62,000 nt of DNA from Nemertoderma westbladi. Taxonomy: Eukaryota > Xenacoelomorpha > Nemertodermatida > Nemertodermatidae. Shown piece after piece: positions 32,130 through 42,947 of this stretch (positions are counted from its first letter, which is position 1; every line of letters starts with the position of its first letter). Both the position numbers and the translations under genes were made by a program. The stretch spans positions 1 to 62,000 of the forward strand of contig JAUCBJ010007522.1 of NCBI GenBank assembly GCA_032718475.1, written 5' to 3'. The notes beneath the pieces are model-generated. The model ran no database searches. It was not told the DNA's origin and was given only the letters and a program-made list of their open reading frames with translations.

Positions 32130-34641
32130 CCCTAGTAGCACACCAACGTTCACCTCACGTTTAGAATAGTTCTAATAACGTGGATAACGTTGTTCTGATA
32201 ACGTTCTAGGTGCGTTCACTGTACACGTTCATCTAGGAAGGGATTTGTCCCGCTCAAAAAACGTTGATTCGACGTCATCTTATAAACGTTAGATATTCGT
32301 TCTAAAATGGTCCGTTCAACTAATTATTTACCGAACTCCTTTTGAACGGTTTAATATTGTTTTGAAAAGGTTCAATAATGGTTCCTTCAAACGTTCAAAA
32401 CTGTTGGTTTGAACTGTGCTTGAACTAAAAGTGTAGTTCAAATATATAATTTCGAACGAATATTTAACCACTGCTAAATAGCTGTCAATCATTCACTATT
32501 AAATGATAATATGGCAAAATGCCCCTCCCCCCCCCCCCCCCCCTGGACAACTGACCACCGCTGTTAGTGCAACGATTTGTGTACTGCAGGACTGCAGCAA
32601 AAGTAAATCAACTGAACATGAAAACAAACATTTGCTTGTTGAAATAACACCACAAGTTTATATTGAATATTACCACTACTTACTTTATCACAAATATACC
32701 GAATTTACCGAACATGAGAAACATGGAAAGAAACATAACAAGAAGATAAATCAAATAGGAAATACATAATATATCATTAAGGTAAAAGTTAAATAGATAA
32801 GTCTAGAGTTAATTATTACAGAGTGGGAGTACTGTATAATGATATCTTTCTCTGGGTAGCATTCCTTCGTTTTCTCCTGAATTTTGTAGCTAGTCGAATC
32901 CCCACACACACTCCATCCATAATAAATTGCCTTTCCCAGCTGTAACAAAAATAAAATTTATTTAAAAATAAAAAAAATTAAAAGAAACATTTTATGCACT
33001 ACTTTACTTCAAAAAAAGGAAGGAGCCGATTATATAATTATACCTAATGAATAGCATGTTGTATAAGTCACTTTTACTTCAAGTGATATACTGTTAGGCC
33101 TATACTTTTATAAACTGTATACTCTTGCACAAATATGAAACCGAATCTTTCTAATGTGATGCTCATTTATACATACATATATACTATAAATATACATATA
33201 ATATATATGCCGCCTCCGCTTTGCAGGACATTGCTTTCGCCGTGAGAACCAGTGAGTCTGTGCACAATCTTGCGCTTTGACACCCCATGACTTCACCCAA
33301 GTCACCTAAGCCAAGGACATTGGCTTTGGAGATGCTGATAATTATGGGGATAGGGAATTGCGGCGGTGGAATTTTGTATATAACCTGGCATATCATTCTT
33401 TGCATGCTGCTTCACAGTAAGCCAATTGAAGGTTGCATGGTGGTGGTGGTGGAACAAATTTTTGTTATAGATAGATAAATACTTACATACCGCATTATAA
33501 ACTTGAGAGATTCAACCAAAGAATTTAAATATTTAATTTACCGCTGTGGCTTAAGCAGGCTGATCGGTAAATTGGATCAATTTAAAAAATTTATATTTAT
33601 TCAATCATGTTTTTTTGCATTAATTTTATCTGTTTATTACAACAATCTTCGAATTAAATTACATGCAGTACCGCTCATGTGATATATTAAATTACATATT
33701 TTAAAGCTAATAACTCTAACTGTCTAAAGTTCTGTCATATATTCGACTAGAAATAAAATTATTAACTAATAATTAAATTGTAAATAATTACCTTTAATCT
33801 CTTTGATGGATGGCGGCCCTTTATTATTGGTCCCGATACGGTTGAAAAGCATCACAAGATTGACCTCGATCTTCGCACTGTTCGCCTATTGAATGTATGT
33901 ACCCCATGACGTATGTACCCCATGCCGTCATAAAAATATACAGGAAATAATTGGCGAGACGCAACAAAAATTAATTTAAATTACAGTTATACAATGCAGT
34001 ATGTTGTATTACACACCGTTATACAGTACCTACTACTGTATACTTTGCTCCTGAGTTCTGTATGAACCAATATACCACTATTTTTACATCATTCAGTACT
34101 TGGGCAGTTCCAGTATTGCCTGTAATTGGATGATTCATCACAGACACTGGTTCCCATAGCGTGGGAAAGTTTGTCGTTCAGATAATTATTATTTTGAACG
34201 GAAAATGTTTAGTATTGAACCGCTATTGAACTACGGTTATGAAATACATAGTTTGGACATTTTTTGAACGACAATTTTAAAAATATCTGAACTGAAATTG
34301 AACTGGTTAATTTTTATTGGATAATAAACAATATTGAAACGTTCACAATAGAAAACGGAAATATAACTTGCCATTTACAAATCGTTACTTTTCAGTTTCT
34401 GAACTCAAATTGAACTGGTTATTGCTTTGGACGCCATTCAAACGTCCAAGAACATTAACGGGAAATTAACTGATACCATTAATGAACGTTACTTTTCAGT
34501 TGAAACACCAACACCATTTAGGCGTTATTATATGGAGACTAATTTAGAACGTTGAAATCTGGTACAGTATGTGCGACGTATATGGAGTGGACATGTTCTC
34601 AACGTCCAAAAGCTGTGTGTGAACGTTATGTGCTACTAGGG
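32130..34641. mobile_element. Inverted-repeat DNA transposon inserted in the 5' LTR
   Basis: The 3' LTR shows the empty site (GGTTCTACGTGATT at 44561). In the 5' LTR the dinucleotide AC is duplicated around a 2512-bp insert whose ends are inverted repeats: CCCTAGTAGCACAcc-AACGTTCAC on the left and the complement of CCCTAGTAGCACATAACGTTCAC on the right. The inner flanks are rich in AACGTT/GAAC words on both sides, suggesting long subterminal inverted repeats. No transposase frame is visible, so it is non-autonomous. It carries a LINE fragment at about 33209-33378 and a C run near 32527. Confidence 0.8.
33209..33378 (+). pseudogene. LINE C-terminal fragment nested in the DNA transposon
   Basis: GCCTCCGCTTTGCAGGACAT, TGCTTTCGCCGTGAG and later ATGGGGATAGGGAATTG match the LINE tails at 25050-25240 and 38480-38665, with internal deletions and no open frame. 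Level three of the nesting: LINE in DNA transposon in LTR. Confidence 0.75.
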
Positions 34642-34864
34642 ACGTGATTAAGATGCGATAATCCCACGGGATTTCTTTAGACTGTCAGACTGTATGATTG
34701 CATGCGCCGTTACGGTAGCTACTCATCAGATTAGCGCCATCCAACGGTAAGTAGCGGTTTTGTATTTAGCAATTCTGCAGTAGTAATAGCGCGCTCCTGA
34801 TCACCCCTGTTTAACAGTAAGGCACGTTTTGTGTGTCTTTAACAGTTAGTCAAGGGGTCGCTAG

Positions 34865-36043
34865 TTTAACAGTAGAACACGTGATATTTGCTGTTGCTTG
34901 CAACAGTAAAGAGTGTGTTAGATTATGGTATAAATTACTGTACTGCGTACAGTAGAACACGTGATATTTGCTGTTGCTTGCCACAGTAAAGAGTGTATTC
35001 ATTTAGGCTGTTAGGTTAGATTACGGTATTCATTAGTCGCAATACAGTAGTACAGTAGTGCATTAGGCTGATTTGCTGTTACTGCGTACAGTAGAAAGGA
35101 TATTTGTTTTGCTGTACCACATACAGTATTGATTAGGCTGTTAGGTTGGTGTACTGTTTTATTCACTGTACTGCATGCATACAGTGGATGTACGGTAGTG
35201 CATTTACTAATCGCAAATACAGCAGTTTTTTAGGCCGTTAGGGCAAACTGTAATTAGTAAGTTTTTTGAAAATTTTAGCTAGGTTTGTGAGAATTCAGTT
35301 TCGGTCAAAATTATTTTTATAATAAAATCTAGAGTTTTGTACTGGTATGTTGAATAACCGCTTAGTTGTTTTATACCATCTGGAGATACATGGCGAGACG
35401 GAGCTTCTGAGTTTGGGGTTTGCGTGGGCCTGCGGGTTCGGTTTGCAATCAGCGAAGAGCCTGAGACTTTGGATGCAGAAGTGGAATCCCACAGCAAACA
35501 AGGTTAGTTGTTCTGTTGGCACCATTGTATTTGTGGAAGCAGTAAAAGATTACCAGTTGTTTAACTGCGAAGCTGAACTCAATTTATTAGTTAGGATAGT
35601 TAGGTTTAGCCGGCCATGGTTTTGAATCGCTCAAGTTAGAGAGAGAGAGAGAGAGTGTCGCAACCCGAAGGTGTAGCCACGCACTAGTGGATACATATAA
35701 TATTTGAAATTAAAATTACGTCGATTAGAGCTATATAAAATTAGAAATATTTGGGTGGCAAATTCATTTTGAATATTTTGAATTAGATTCAGAAATTATT
35801 TTGTGTCATACCGGTATTTAAATGCTATATAATAGCTATAGAATAATATTTTCGTTTAAATATTATACCGGTATTTACTATAACTATATCCTATTAAATT
35901 CCCAATATTATATTGCGAATTTATTTGACATTTTGAGACCAACTAATCATTTGACAAATAATTTAATCGTATTTTCGATTAAATTATATATATCTCGAAT
36001 TTTTTGCGAGATTTTAGCCGGAAGGCAAAATATTACTTAGACT
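34865..36043. repeat. Leader region of exonuclease element with repeats
   Basis: No gene. ACAGTAGAACACGTGATATT, then TGCTGTTGCTTGC(A/C)ACAGTAAAGAGTGT, is duplicated 86 bp apart (34870 and 34956) and followed by many CAGTA/TACTG and TTAGGCTGTTAGG words to about 35240. A GA microsatellite lies at 35639-35654. Two TACCGGTA palindromes lie at about 35811-35820 and 35865-35874, just upstream of the first ORF. Confidence 0.6.
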
Positions 36044-36682
36044 ATGAGTGTCTCAGAGAAGGAGGCACTAGAGGACAGCTATGAGACGGCGGCTGGACCG
36101 CTGACTGACGATAGCGTCAATATAACTGTTGACGACAATGCCGACTATGACAACGCAGCGAGTGACGCTGAAGTAAGTGAACAGGAGGACGAGACAGTAA
36201 CCAGTGAGGAAGAACAAGGTGAGTTAATAGTATTAGGATCCCCTACCGCTACTGTAAGGAAGGATTGCACAGCAGCCCGACCAGAGGTGAGTGATAGGGA
36301 GGATAGTGTAGCAGAAGCGAGAGCCCGGAGCCCGGTTTCCAGACCTGTGGGTATTGTAAGTGCTGTGGTCCCAGCGGCTGTAAGGAGTACCCGTAGTTCC
36401 CGAAATAATCCTTCAAGTCCACCGAGTGTGAGTCAGGTAAGCGAGAAAGAACTAGACATCGCGATAAAGAAGAAACTTCGTGCGCATGCCGGACATATAA
36501 CCCGGACAACGGACAAGGCAAGAAAGATGCTAGCTGACTCTGGTAACATCGGAAGGGAAGGGTTAGTAGAGATTAGGAAGGGATACAACTCAGCATTATT
36601 CAAGCAGACGGAGGAGCTAGGCAGTCCTGGCGAAGAGAGCAGTGGAGTCTCAGTCGAGCGACGTGGCGACGAGGGTTTATGA
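36044..36682 (+). CDS. Acidic Gag-leader-like ORF of exonuclease LTR element
   Basis: A 212-aa frame starting ATG 36044, overlapping the next ORF by 41 bp in another frame. The first about 60 residues are Asp/Glu-rich. A Ser/Pro/Arg linker follows, then a basic helical segment (ELDIAIKKKLRAHAGHITR...). The two-ORF arrangement resembles 17058-17390 plus 12870-17045, so I infer a retroelement leader/Gag N-terminal protein. The frame overlap could reflect programmed frameshifting or an old indel. No known domain. Confidence 0.55.
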   Translation: MSVSEKEALEDSYETAAGPLTDDSVNITVDDNADYDNAASDAEVSEQEDETVTSEEEQGELIVLGSPTATVRKDCTAARPEVSDREDSVAEARARSPVSRPVGIVSAVVPAAVRSTRSSRNNPSSPPSVSQVSEKELDIAIKKKLRAHAGHITRTTDKARKMLADSGNIGREGLVEIRKGYNSALFKQTEELGSPGEESSGVSVERRGDEGL

Positions 36683-38276
36683 CAGGGCTTTAGCAGCCTT
36701 GTTAGAGCACCGCACGTTATTGGAGCGATTTCGACGAGTTAGGACGGAGAACTGGTTGCTATGGGCATCACAAGCGCAGGCGACTCAGGTGAGTGACGCG
36801 GAGTCGAGAAACTTAGTGGAGCGGGAAGAGACCCAAGACAAGGAAGAGCGACGTTATCAGAAGGAAGTTACCAGCTGGCTGATGCAGAGTGGAGTGGTGG
36901 TACCTGGTCAGGTGCTACCAACGACGGACAATATCCAACAGAGGACGTTAACTCCACCCGACGACGCATCTAGAGACAGTGGTGATTCTCAGGTTAGTCA
37001 CGCGCGAGGGAAAATTATATGCGCTAGATCCCTTGTTTCTCACAACTCGGTGGAAGAGAGAAGACGCCGACTGGACGAGCAACAGGCAGAAGTTTTGCTT
37101 GCATCGGAAGCATGGAAGGAAGCCGAACGGGAACGGGAGCGCACACGTAAGTTAGACACAAAGCTGCGTGAGTTGGAGGACATAAGTAAGCGTGAGCAAG
37201 CCGAACGCGAGCGCAAGGAACGCGAACTTCAAGCCGAACGGGAACAGAAGGAACGCGAACTCCAACTTGAACGGGAACAGAAGGAACGCGAACTCCAGCT
37301 TGAACGCGAGCGCAAAGAACGCGAACTCGAGATCGAGAAAGAGCGACGTGTGCTATACGAAGAGAAGGTGCGCGTGGAAGAGGAGAGCGCAGCGCGACTC
37401 GCGAGGGAGGAAGAACAACGTAAATTGGCGCAGTTGGAAAGTGCGAGACTAAACCTAGAGAGCAAAGAACAGACCAGGAAGGCGAATGAAATCGCCGAGA
37501 AGGGGATGCGAATGATCGAAGAATGTGGGGCGAGTGTAGGTACCGAGTTGCGAGAACTGTTCGCACTGCAGAAGGCGGAACAGGAAGCGAGAACTCCGAC
37601 TATACGCGAGTCGATGACGACCAGAATTCCTATACCCAGTCCAGCTATTACGAGTACACGGATCGCTAAACCGTTCTCTACATATTGCACGCCAGTTGGT
37701 ATTAGTGCTTCACCCATCGCGCAGGATCCGCGCCATCAGGACATCGCACCACTATATACCGATCGAGACGATGGGGAGTTTAGAGAAGAAACTCTGTCAG
37801 GCCGAGTATTGGGCGAACCGAACCCGCAGGTTTGGAATACGCGGATGGAGCACCGACCCAGTTCGACAGAGAACTTCCGGGTTAAACCGGAAGAGGGATC
37901 ATATGAGAGACAGCGGATTACTCAGATAGAGCCGACTATACAGCAGAACCCTAGCCAGGAATTTATTACGAGGGATGAGTTAAGTGCTAGTTTAGCGCAA
38001 GCTATATCGCCACACATCCAACCTATAACGGACATGCTTAGCAACCTGCAGTTAAAGGAAGCCGCCCAGGTAAGAAGTAATTCTAATCCTAGCAGGCCTG
38101 AGTTAGATAAAGTCCAACCTAGTCAACGAGTACGCATATTGGAGGCAACTATACCACATAGACCTCAGGTAAGAACGCCTGTCCCTACGATTCATAATCC
38201 CAACTTCGAGAATTCGGCAGAAAGGTTTATACAAGAAGCCTGGGTCAGGGCTTCGGCTTCAGGTCCGATTATTTAG
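36642..38276 (+). pseudogene. Coiled-coil Gag-like protein truncated by a LINE tail
   Basis: It reads in frame from the overlap with the previous ORF. Residues about 165-290 are a long charged coiled coil made of repeats like ERERKEREL and EREQKEREL. This is followed by a Pro/Ser-rich linker and a segment (ITRDELSASLAQAISPHIQP...) before the frame runs into LINE sequence at about 38261 and stops at 38276. The layout (charged coiled coil, linker, then capsid region) parallels the BEL/Pao Gag at 12870-17045, but the capsid and zinc-knuckle part is missing here because of the insertion. The first residues assigned are not a certain start. Confidence 0.6.
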
Positions 38277-38750
38277 AGCAGCAGTAGTTCCAGTACTCCT
38301 CTACGGGAGTCCATGCTGGGCTCTAACTGCTGAGGACACCAAATCTCTGGATGGCACATTCAGAAGAATGCTACGCCGGGTACATTGTGTCAAGTACAAT
38401 GCACACATCTCCAACCAGACATTATATAACATTGGAGGTGTCTCATTGGTTCCCCCAAGCTTGACACTAGAACAAAATCGCCTCCGCTTTGCAGGACATT
38501 GCTTTCGCCGTGAGGACCAGCCAGTGCATAATCTTGTACTTTGGCAGCCTCATGGAGTGAATAAGCATGGTGGACAGCCCATGACTTTCTTGAGACGCAT
38601 CTTAAAGGACACTGGCCTTAAAGATGCGGATGATCTAGCAAATGTCATGGGTGATAGGGAGTTGTGGCGGTGCAATTTTGTTGACAAGCCGGCACAGCAT
38701 TCTTAAAAATGCAGCTGCAATGCAGCATGCCGATCCTAGTAGTAGTAGTA
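38261..38750 (+). mobile_element. 5'-truncated LINE tail inserted in the Gag-like ORF
   Basis: It matches 24823-25334 from AGGTCCGATTATTTAGAGCA to the CCTAGTAGTAGTAGTA tail. The reading 38368-38706 encodes the C-terminal RLRFAGHCFRRED...WQPHG...RRILKD segment. Its 5' end falls inside the coiled-coil protein ORF, so it ended that frame. No clear target duplication. Confidence 0.85.
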
Positions 38751-39490
38751 TTTGTCTCCTGCCTCAAACCAAAATTAGTGTTGGACGCAAACTCACTTCA
38801 TATGCATTCCTCGTATGCAAATACTAGGAAATGCATAGGAGCGGGTTTGTAGTGATTTGCGTTGAGAATTTGTCTGGTGGGTATCAAAACAAAATTTTAT
38901 TTTCAAAAATGTTTGGAAAATTAAAAAATTTTAAAAATTAGAAATGAACCCAAGACAATTCCGAACGCTGTGTATAGACGCGTTCTGGAATTCGTCTATA
39001 GATATACAGTAATTTGAAAAGTCGTGAAGCCTGGAAAATAGTATTTAGAAACCATGGTGACGGCTATATTACGTAGGAGTGTAAATTGAGTTTAGCAACT
39101 TCCACAGATTGGAACCAACAGTACAACAACCAAGGTGCTAAAGGTTAGTAGCACCAGAGGCTTACACAGACCCCACTCAGTAGTTTGCATTGGAGTGAGG
39201 TGTTCGATTATCAAACCTGTGGGTTTGGTATAGTCGAGCATCATAACTATTGTCTTTCTAACTACTGTAGTCTAGTACAAGTAATGGGAGTAGTTTGGGC
39301 ATAAAAAAGTGAGTTGGTCTCCAAAGTTTTGCGCTATGAATGGGAATAGGTTAGAGGATAGTTAGGAATGAGACGGGATCTAGAGAGTCGAACCTGAACT
39401 GCTGGAAGGCGGCGGGGGGTTTGGGAGGTCTGTCCTTCGGCATCATCTAACTGATTTACCCACAGTGTAATTAGTTACGTAACGGACCTA
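38751..39490. other. Gene-free stretch between LINE tail and exonuclease ORF
   Basis: No gene. Contains the first of four CAAACCYGYGGGTTTGG palindromes (39212-39228). Capsid-coding sequence of the Gag-like protein might be expected here but is not recognisable. Confidence 0.4.
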
Positions 39491-39868
39491 TTGGGATATA
39501 TGTATATACGCGGCAATAATGGAGAAGGAATTCGAGCGCAACCGAGGAGAGGATTTACTGCCAGAGAGGAGGCGGAGCTACCATTTGCCCGACCCGGTTG
39601 TAAAGACTCAAACGTCTACTACCATGGGAGGTCGGTGATGGAATTGAATGGGAAGTACAAGCCCACGTATGATAAAGAATTTAGGAGGGAACGAATGAGA
39701 GCGTTGGGAGACCGCATGGAGGTTCTACGAAATGAGTATTGCACTCGTTATCCCTACGATTTTGCTCTTGATGTGTGTGACATTAGCGCCGACCCTGACA
39801 AGGAAATCGCCCGTCTATATCATATGAACATGTATTTACGGCATGATGAACCGGTTTTACGGTTTTAA
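39491..39868 (+). pseudogene. N-terminal part of exonuclease-element protein, ended by tandem duplication
   Basis: A 125-codon frame, basic at first, then with YPYDFALDVCDISADPDKEI. It ends at 39868 because a 140-bp direct duplication (units from about 39734 and 39874, about 83% identical) shifts the frame. The second unit reopens in the frame of the following ORF and repeats the same peptide with changes. Its real start is uncertain. Confidence 0.55.
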
Positions 39869-39873
39869 GGAAG

Positions 39874-41760
39874 GAGTATCGCACTCGTTATCCCTACGAC
39901 TTCGCTTTAGATGTATGCGACATTAGCGCAGACCCGGACAAGGAAATCGCATGGCTGTACCATATGAACATGTATTTACGATATGATGAACCTCTACCTG
40001 CAGTCCGAGATCAGTTCGACGGAATGCATCTGTACAGTAGGACTCGAGGCGAGGATCAAGAGACGCCAAAGGTCTTCAGCGTATATAAGTTGTTCTACAA
40101 ATGTGGTGAATGCATGAATAAGCAAGACGTGGCGATTCCCGATCGACTGAACGGGCAGCATCCTGAACCGATATTAACGCGATGTCAAGCTCACCAGATC
40201 CTTAGATATAACGAGGGAGGTTACCCGATGAGCAACCCGATGATCAGTATCGACTTCAGCGGAAAGCGACCTCCGAGACCCATTACGCCGATCGTTACGA
40301 CTTTAGATCCGTATACGGAGATTAAAACCTGTTCGACACCCAGTTTGATAGAGACGGCAGTGGCTATTTCGCTACACCGAACCTATAAGGACCTAGAGGT
40401 GCGGCACGAAGCGGCACGGGACTCGGGTACCAAACACGCGGGTTTGGAGCTCTCGAGTCCCTGGACCACATTTACTTCACCTCACCGAGCGAGAAATCTT
40501 ACGCCTGAGCATCAGGACGATATAGATGCGTTGCGGCAGGAGGAGCGAGCGGCGAAGGCGAAACAATTATTCGAAGAGCGGGTAGCGGAGTATAATAAGA
40601 CCGCGGATAGACATCAGGAGGAGATGAGGAGAGTGACTAGATTTGTTCCACAGGCTGTGTATTATTCCGATGGGAACGAACCTGCGATATTGGTAGATCA
40701 CCCGGAGTTGCGAGAAGCCATTCGATTCTTGCCAATGGTGAGGTCGTCAGACCATTGGAACGTTGACTGCCTACGGGAAGTTTTATGCGCGAAGTTCTTG
40801 CGTGACGTCCCGATGCAGATAACCGATTACGACACGCTAGACAAGATTGGAGCTCCGGGGAAAGAGAGCAAGCTATTTGGATGGTTGGATAACTACATAA
40901 AGGTTTGGGTCGAGGTGGCTACATTCCCAGACGACGAGGAGGTAGACCAGACGTGGCTGAGGAGAAAGGGTTCCTACACCCGATGTGATGACCACAAGGC
41001 TATTGAGCGCATGTGGACCCCATCCGACGAGATCCAGCGTCAGTGGAGAAAGACGGAGGAATCACTACAGGAGCGGAGAGTGATGTTCTACGACAACGAG
41101 GGAGGGTCTCATCAAGAGTGCTTAACTAGTAAATGCATTCAAATTCGTGCGGCCGATGGTGTGACTCATGTATTTATGTGCGTGAGGGTGGACCGAGAGA
41201 GACCGGAGCCCATAATAACGAGGCAATATCAGAAGGGGAAGGATCCCAGGGAACAGATTTTGGAGGTATGCAGGCGAGGAGGTATGCACGGAGTGGAGCG
41301 TATAGACGCCAGAATGCTACCCAAGAAAGTTAGAGAGGCGATTCTCAACCAAGATTACATCAAGGTGGGATCGGGAGTCCAGAGTGATTTGGAGAGTGAC
41401 TTCAACGCCATGACTGATTTGGAGGACAGATTGCCGAGACCGTTTGTCGACACCAAGCTATTGTTGCTATGGGCACATGATATTGGAATTTATAGGGAGT
41501 ATCCCAATTCTGCCAAGACTGGTATGGGTTTTATAGCGCATTTGTTATATAATTGGGACTTCAAGTTAAAGACGCAAAAGAAATACGAGGAGGCGTATGG
41601 TGAATATAACACGACACCGGGAGCGGAGTTCAAATCCCACTTCAAGCGGCAAGCGTTAGTGTATTGGAACATCTGCGCGCCACCCCGTGCGTCGCTGCAA
41701 TATTATTTGGTGCTTGAGTCGAACACGGTAACTTGTTTATTAGCGGATATCGTTGCGTGA
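39874..41760 (+). CDS. DEDD 3'-5' exonuclease-like protein in an LTR element
   Basis: The frame is open from the duplication (about 39874; first internal ATG 39964) to TGA at 41758. Numbering from 39964: an N-terminal Cys-containing segment (CGECMN), a charged helical region (about 180-220), then an exonuclease-like domain at about 370-590. This has YDNEG with D377/E379 (Exo I), KVGSGVQSDLESDF with D475 (Exo II), FVDTKLLLLWA (about 495-505), and QALVYWNICAPPRASLQYYLVLE at Exo III (Y567). Order and spacing fit the PF01612-type DEDDy fold. The Exo III aspartate is a cysteine (C571), so activity is doubtful. No RT, protease or integrase follows. GC content is higher than in the flanks. Function in the element is unknown; it may be a captured host nuclease. 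Confidence 0.6.
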   Translation, partial: EYRTRYPYDFALDVCDISADPDKEIAWLYHMNMYLRYDEPLPAVRDQFDGMHLYSRTRGEDQETPKVFSVYKLFYKCGECMNKQDVAIPDRLNGQHPEPILTRCQAHQILRYNEGGYPMSNPMISIDFSGKRPPRPITPIVTTLDPYTEIKTCSTPSLIETAVAISLHRTYKDLEVRHEAARDSGTKHAGLELSSPWTTFTSPHRARNLTPEHQDDIDALRQEERAAKAKQLFEERVAEYNKTADRHQEEMRRVTRFVPQAVYYSDGNEPAILVDHPELREAIRFLPMVRSSDHWNVDCLREVLCAKFLRDVPMQITDYDTLDKIGAPGKESKLFGWLDNYIKVWVEVATFPDDEEVDQTWLRRKGSYTRCDDHKAIERMWTPSDEIQRQWRKTEESLQERRVMFYDNEGGSHQECLTSKCIQIRAADGVTHVFMCVRVDRERPEPIITRQYQKGKDPREQILEVCRRGGMHGVERIDARMLPKKVREAILNQDYIKVGSGVQSDLESDFNAMTDLEDRLPRPFVDTKLLLLWAHDIGIYREYPNSAKTGMGFIAHLLYNWDFKLKTQKKYEEAYGEYNTTPGAEFKSHFKRQALVYWNICAPPRASLQYYLVLESNTVTCLLADIVA

Positions 41761-42266
41761 GTTTTGAAGCGTCATCCATTGGTGTTCGGAGGAGATCTAT
41801 ACGTTCGCTCAAAAGGGGGAATCCAATCCGACGTGATGAAGCGTTTCTTAACCCCGTTCTTCAACCAATCGTTAGAGAATACATCTATGGTTAGGAGAGG
41901 ATTAGTGATATTCGAAGGAGTATATCGACAGAACATCGGAGATTTGGGAGACCGACCGTCGATGGAGTATCTGACGCCAGAGGCCTTGGAGAAGTGGTTC
42001 GGGAATCAAACCCGCGGGTTTGGTACTCCCGTCCACTTGGAGGCGGATAGACCCGTTAGAGAGGGTTGGCCGGAGACATTAGTGGAGGTATTCGGAGTGG
42101 ATTTTCCGGTGGAGAAGACATATCCGAAACGAACGCGGAGGAAATATTGGAGATAGAGGACAAAGGCGAAGATGTTTACTTTGTTCCAGACCGACAACCT
42201 CTGACCGGAGAGGACGACATCGTATTATTCGATATTGGCAAGGAAGGGAGTGTGAAGCCGATTTGA
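41761..42266 (+). pseudogene. Downstream continuation of exonuclease-element protein, broken frames
   Basis: Directly after the TGA the same frame continues (KRHPLVFGGDLYVRSKGG...) to 42156. It contains a palindrome-encoded NQTRGFGTP segment. Coding-like sequence then carries on in another frame (about 42120-42266, acidic: EEILEIEDKGED). At least one nonsense and one frameshift separate it from the exonuclease and zinc-knuckle parts, unless recoding occurs. Confidence 0.5.
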
Positions 42267-42299
42267 GACCTCATATATGAGAGGGCCTGGTTTCCACAA

Positions 42300-42947
42300 G
42301 TGCGTAGATGCAAGCTGTGCCGCAGCATGAGACACAATCAAAACGTGCGATGCGGTAGTAGAGGGGGCGCATAAGGTCTATCGTTGGTGTACGATACAGA
42401 TCACTCGTTTCATACGTGCACTGTCTTCATTTCTCAATGCGGATATTGTGGGGTAAAGGGACATCGTAGTGCGAGATGCCGACTGCGAGATGATTCCTTC
42501 CAAAACCATAACGCCAACCTACTCCGAGAGATGCTAGATAAGTGGGAGGGTGTGGCTGATTACCACATTCAAGCACAAATGCGTTGGTTGCCGTTCAAGG
42601 CAGGATACGGATTTTGGGCAGTAGATCCATCGCACGTCGCGTACGAGCCGTATCTGCAATTGCTACCGCAATATCAGGAGCTAATATTAACCGCTCAAGA
42701 TCTTCCGCAGAATACTGGAGTCATTGTTGTTCGGGAATACTTTCAACAACTTAACATGGATAACAAATATACTTGGAACTTTGTTGCTATTTGTGACCGT
42801 ATAACTAAGGGTCTATTTTCGGAAACCAGGAAGGTGGTGCGCGCGCGAGGAGACTGGAGAATGGCGGCTATACAATACCGCAATGAGTTCCTGTTGACTC
42901 ACGTACCGGTGGGGTCATTGACCGCCGAGCGGATAAGGGAGCAATGA
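42300..42947 (+). CDS. Two CCHC zinc knuckles and C-terminal domain of the same element
   Basis: The first knuckle C-x2-C-x4-H-x4-C (CKLCRSMRHNQNVRC) lies at about 42309-42353, before a stop at about 42372. The second (CGYCGVKGHRSARC) lies at 42438-42479 in the frame 42384-42947, followed by a helical domain rich in Tyr/Trp/Gln (MRWLPFKAGYGFWAV...). CCHC knuckles bind RNA and are typical of retroelement Gag, which supports the exonuclease part being a retroelement protein and not a host gene that happens to sit between LTRs. The frame between the knuckles is broken. Confidence 0.55.

Larger units (their letters stand above)
31402..34871 (+). repeat. 5' LTR of exonuclease-bearing LTR element (interrupted)
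   Basis: It starts TGTTACGATATATGGCG and ends ...GCTAGTTTAACA, matching 43845-45899 closely over all shared parts. Without the 2512-bp DNA transposon at 32130-34641 it is about 956 bp. It contains CCAAT (31866-31870) and TATAAA (31905-31910) about 35 bp apart. Flanking pentamers CTGGT (left) and CTCGT (right of the 3' LTR) differ by one base and are the likely target duplication. TG...CA ends starting TGTTACG suit BEL/Pao-type LTRs. A tRNA-primer site is not obvious right after 34871. Confidence 0.85.

Noticed and set aside
37024-37717. Minus-strand frames of 180 and 162 aa opposite the coiled-coil Gag-like ORF
   Set aside because: Low-complexity antisense translations of GAA/CGC-rich coiled-coil repeats; no independent coding signal.
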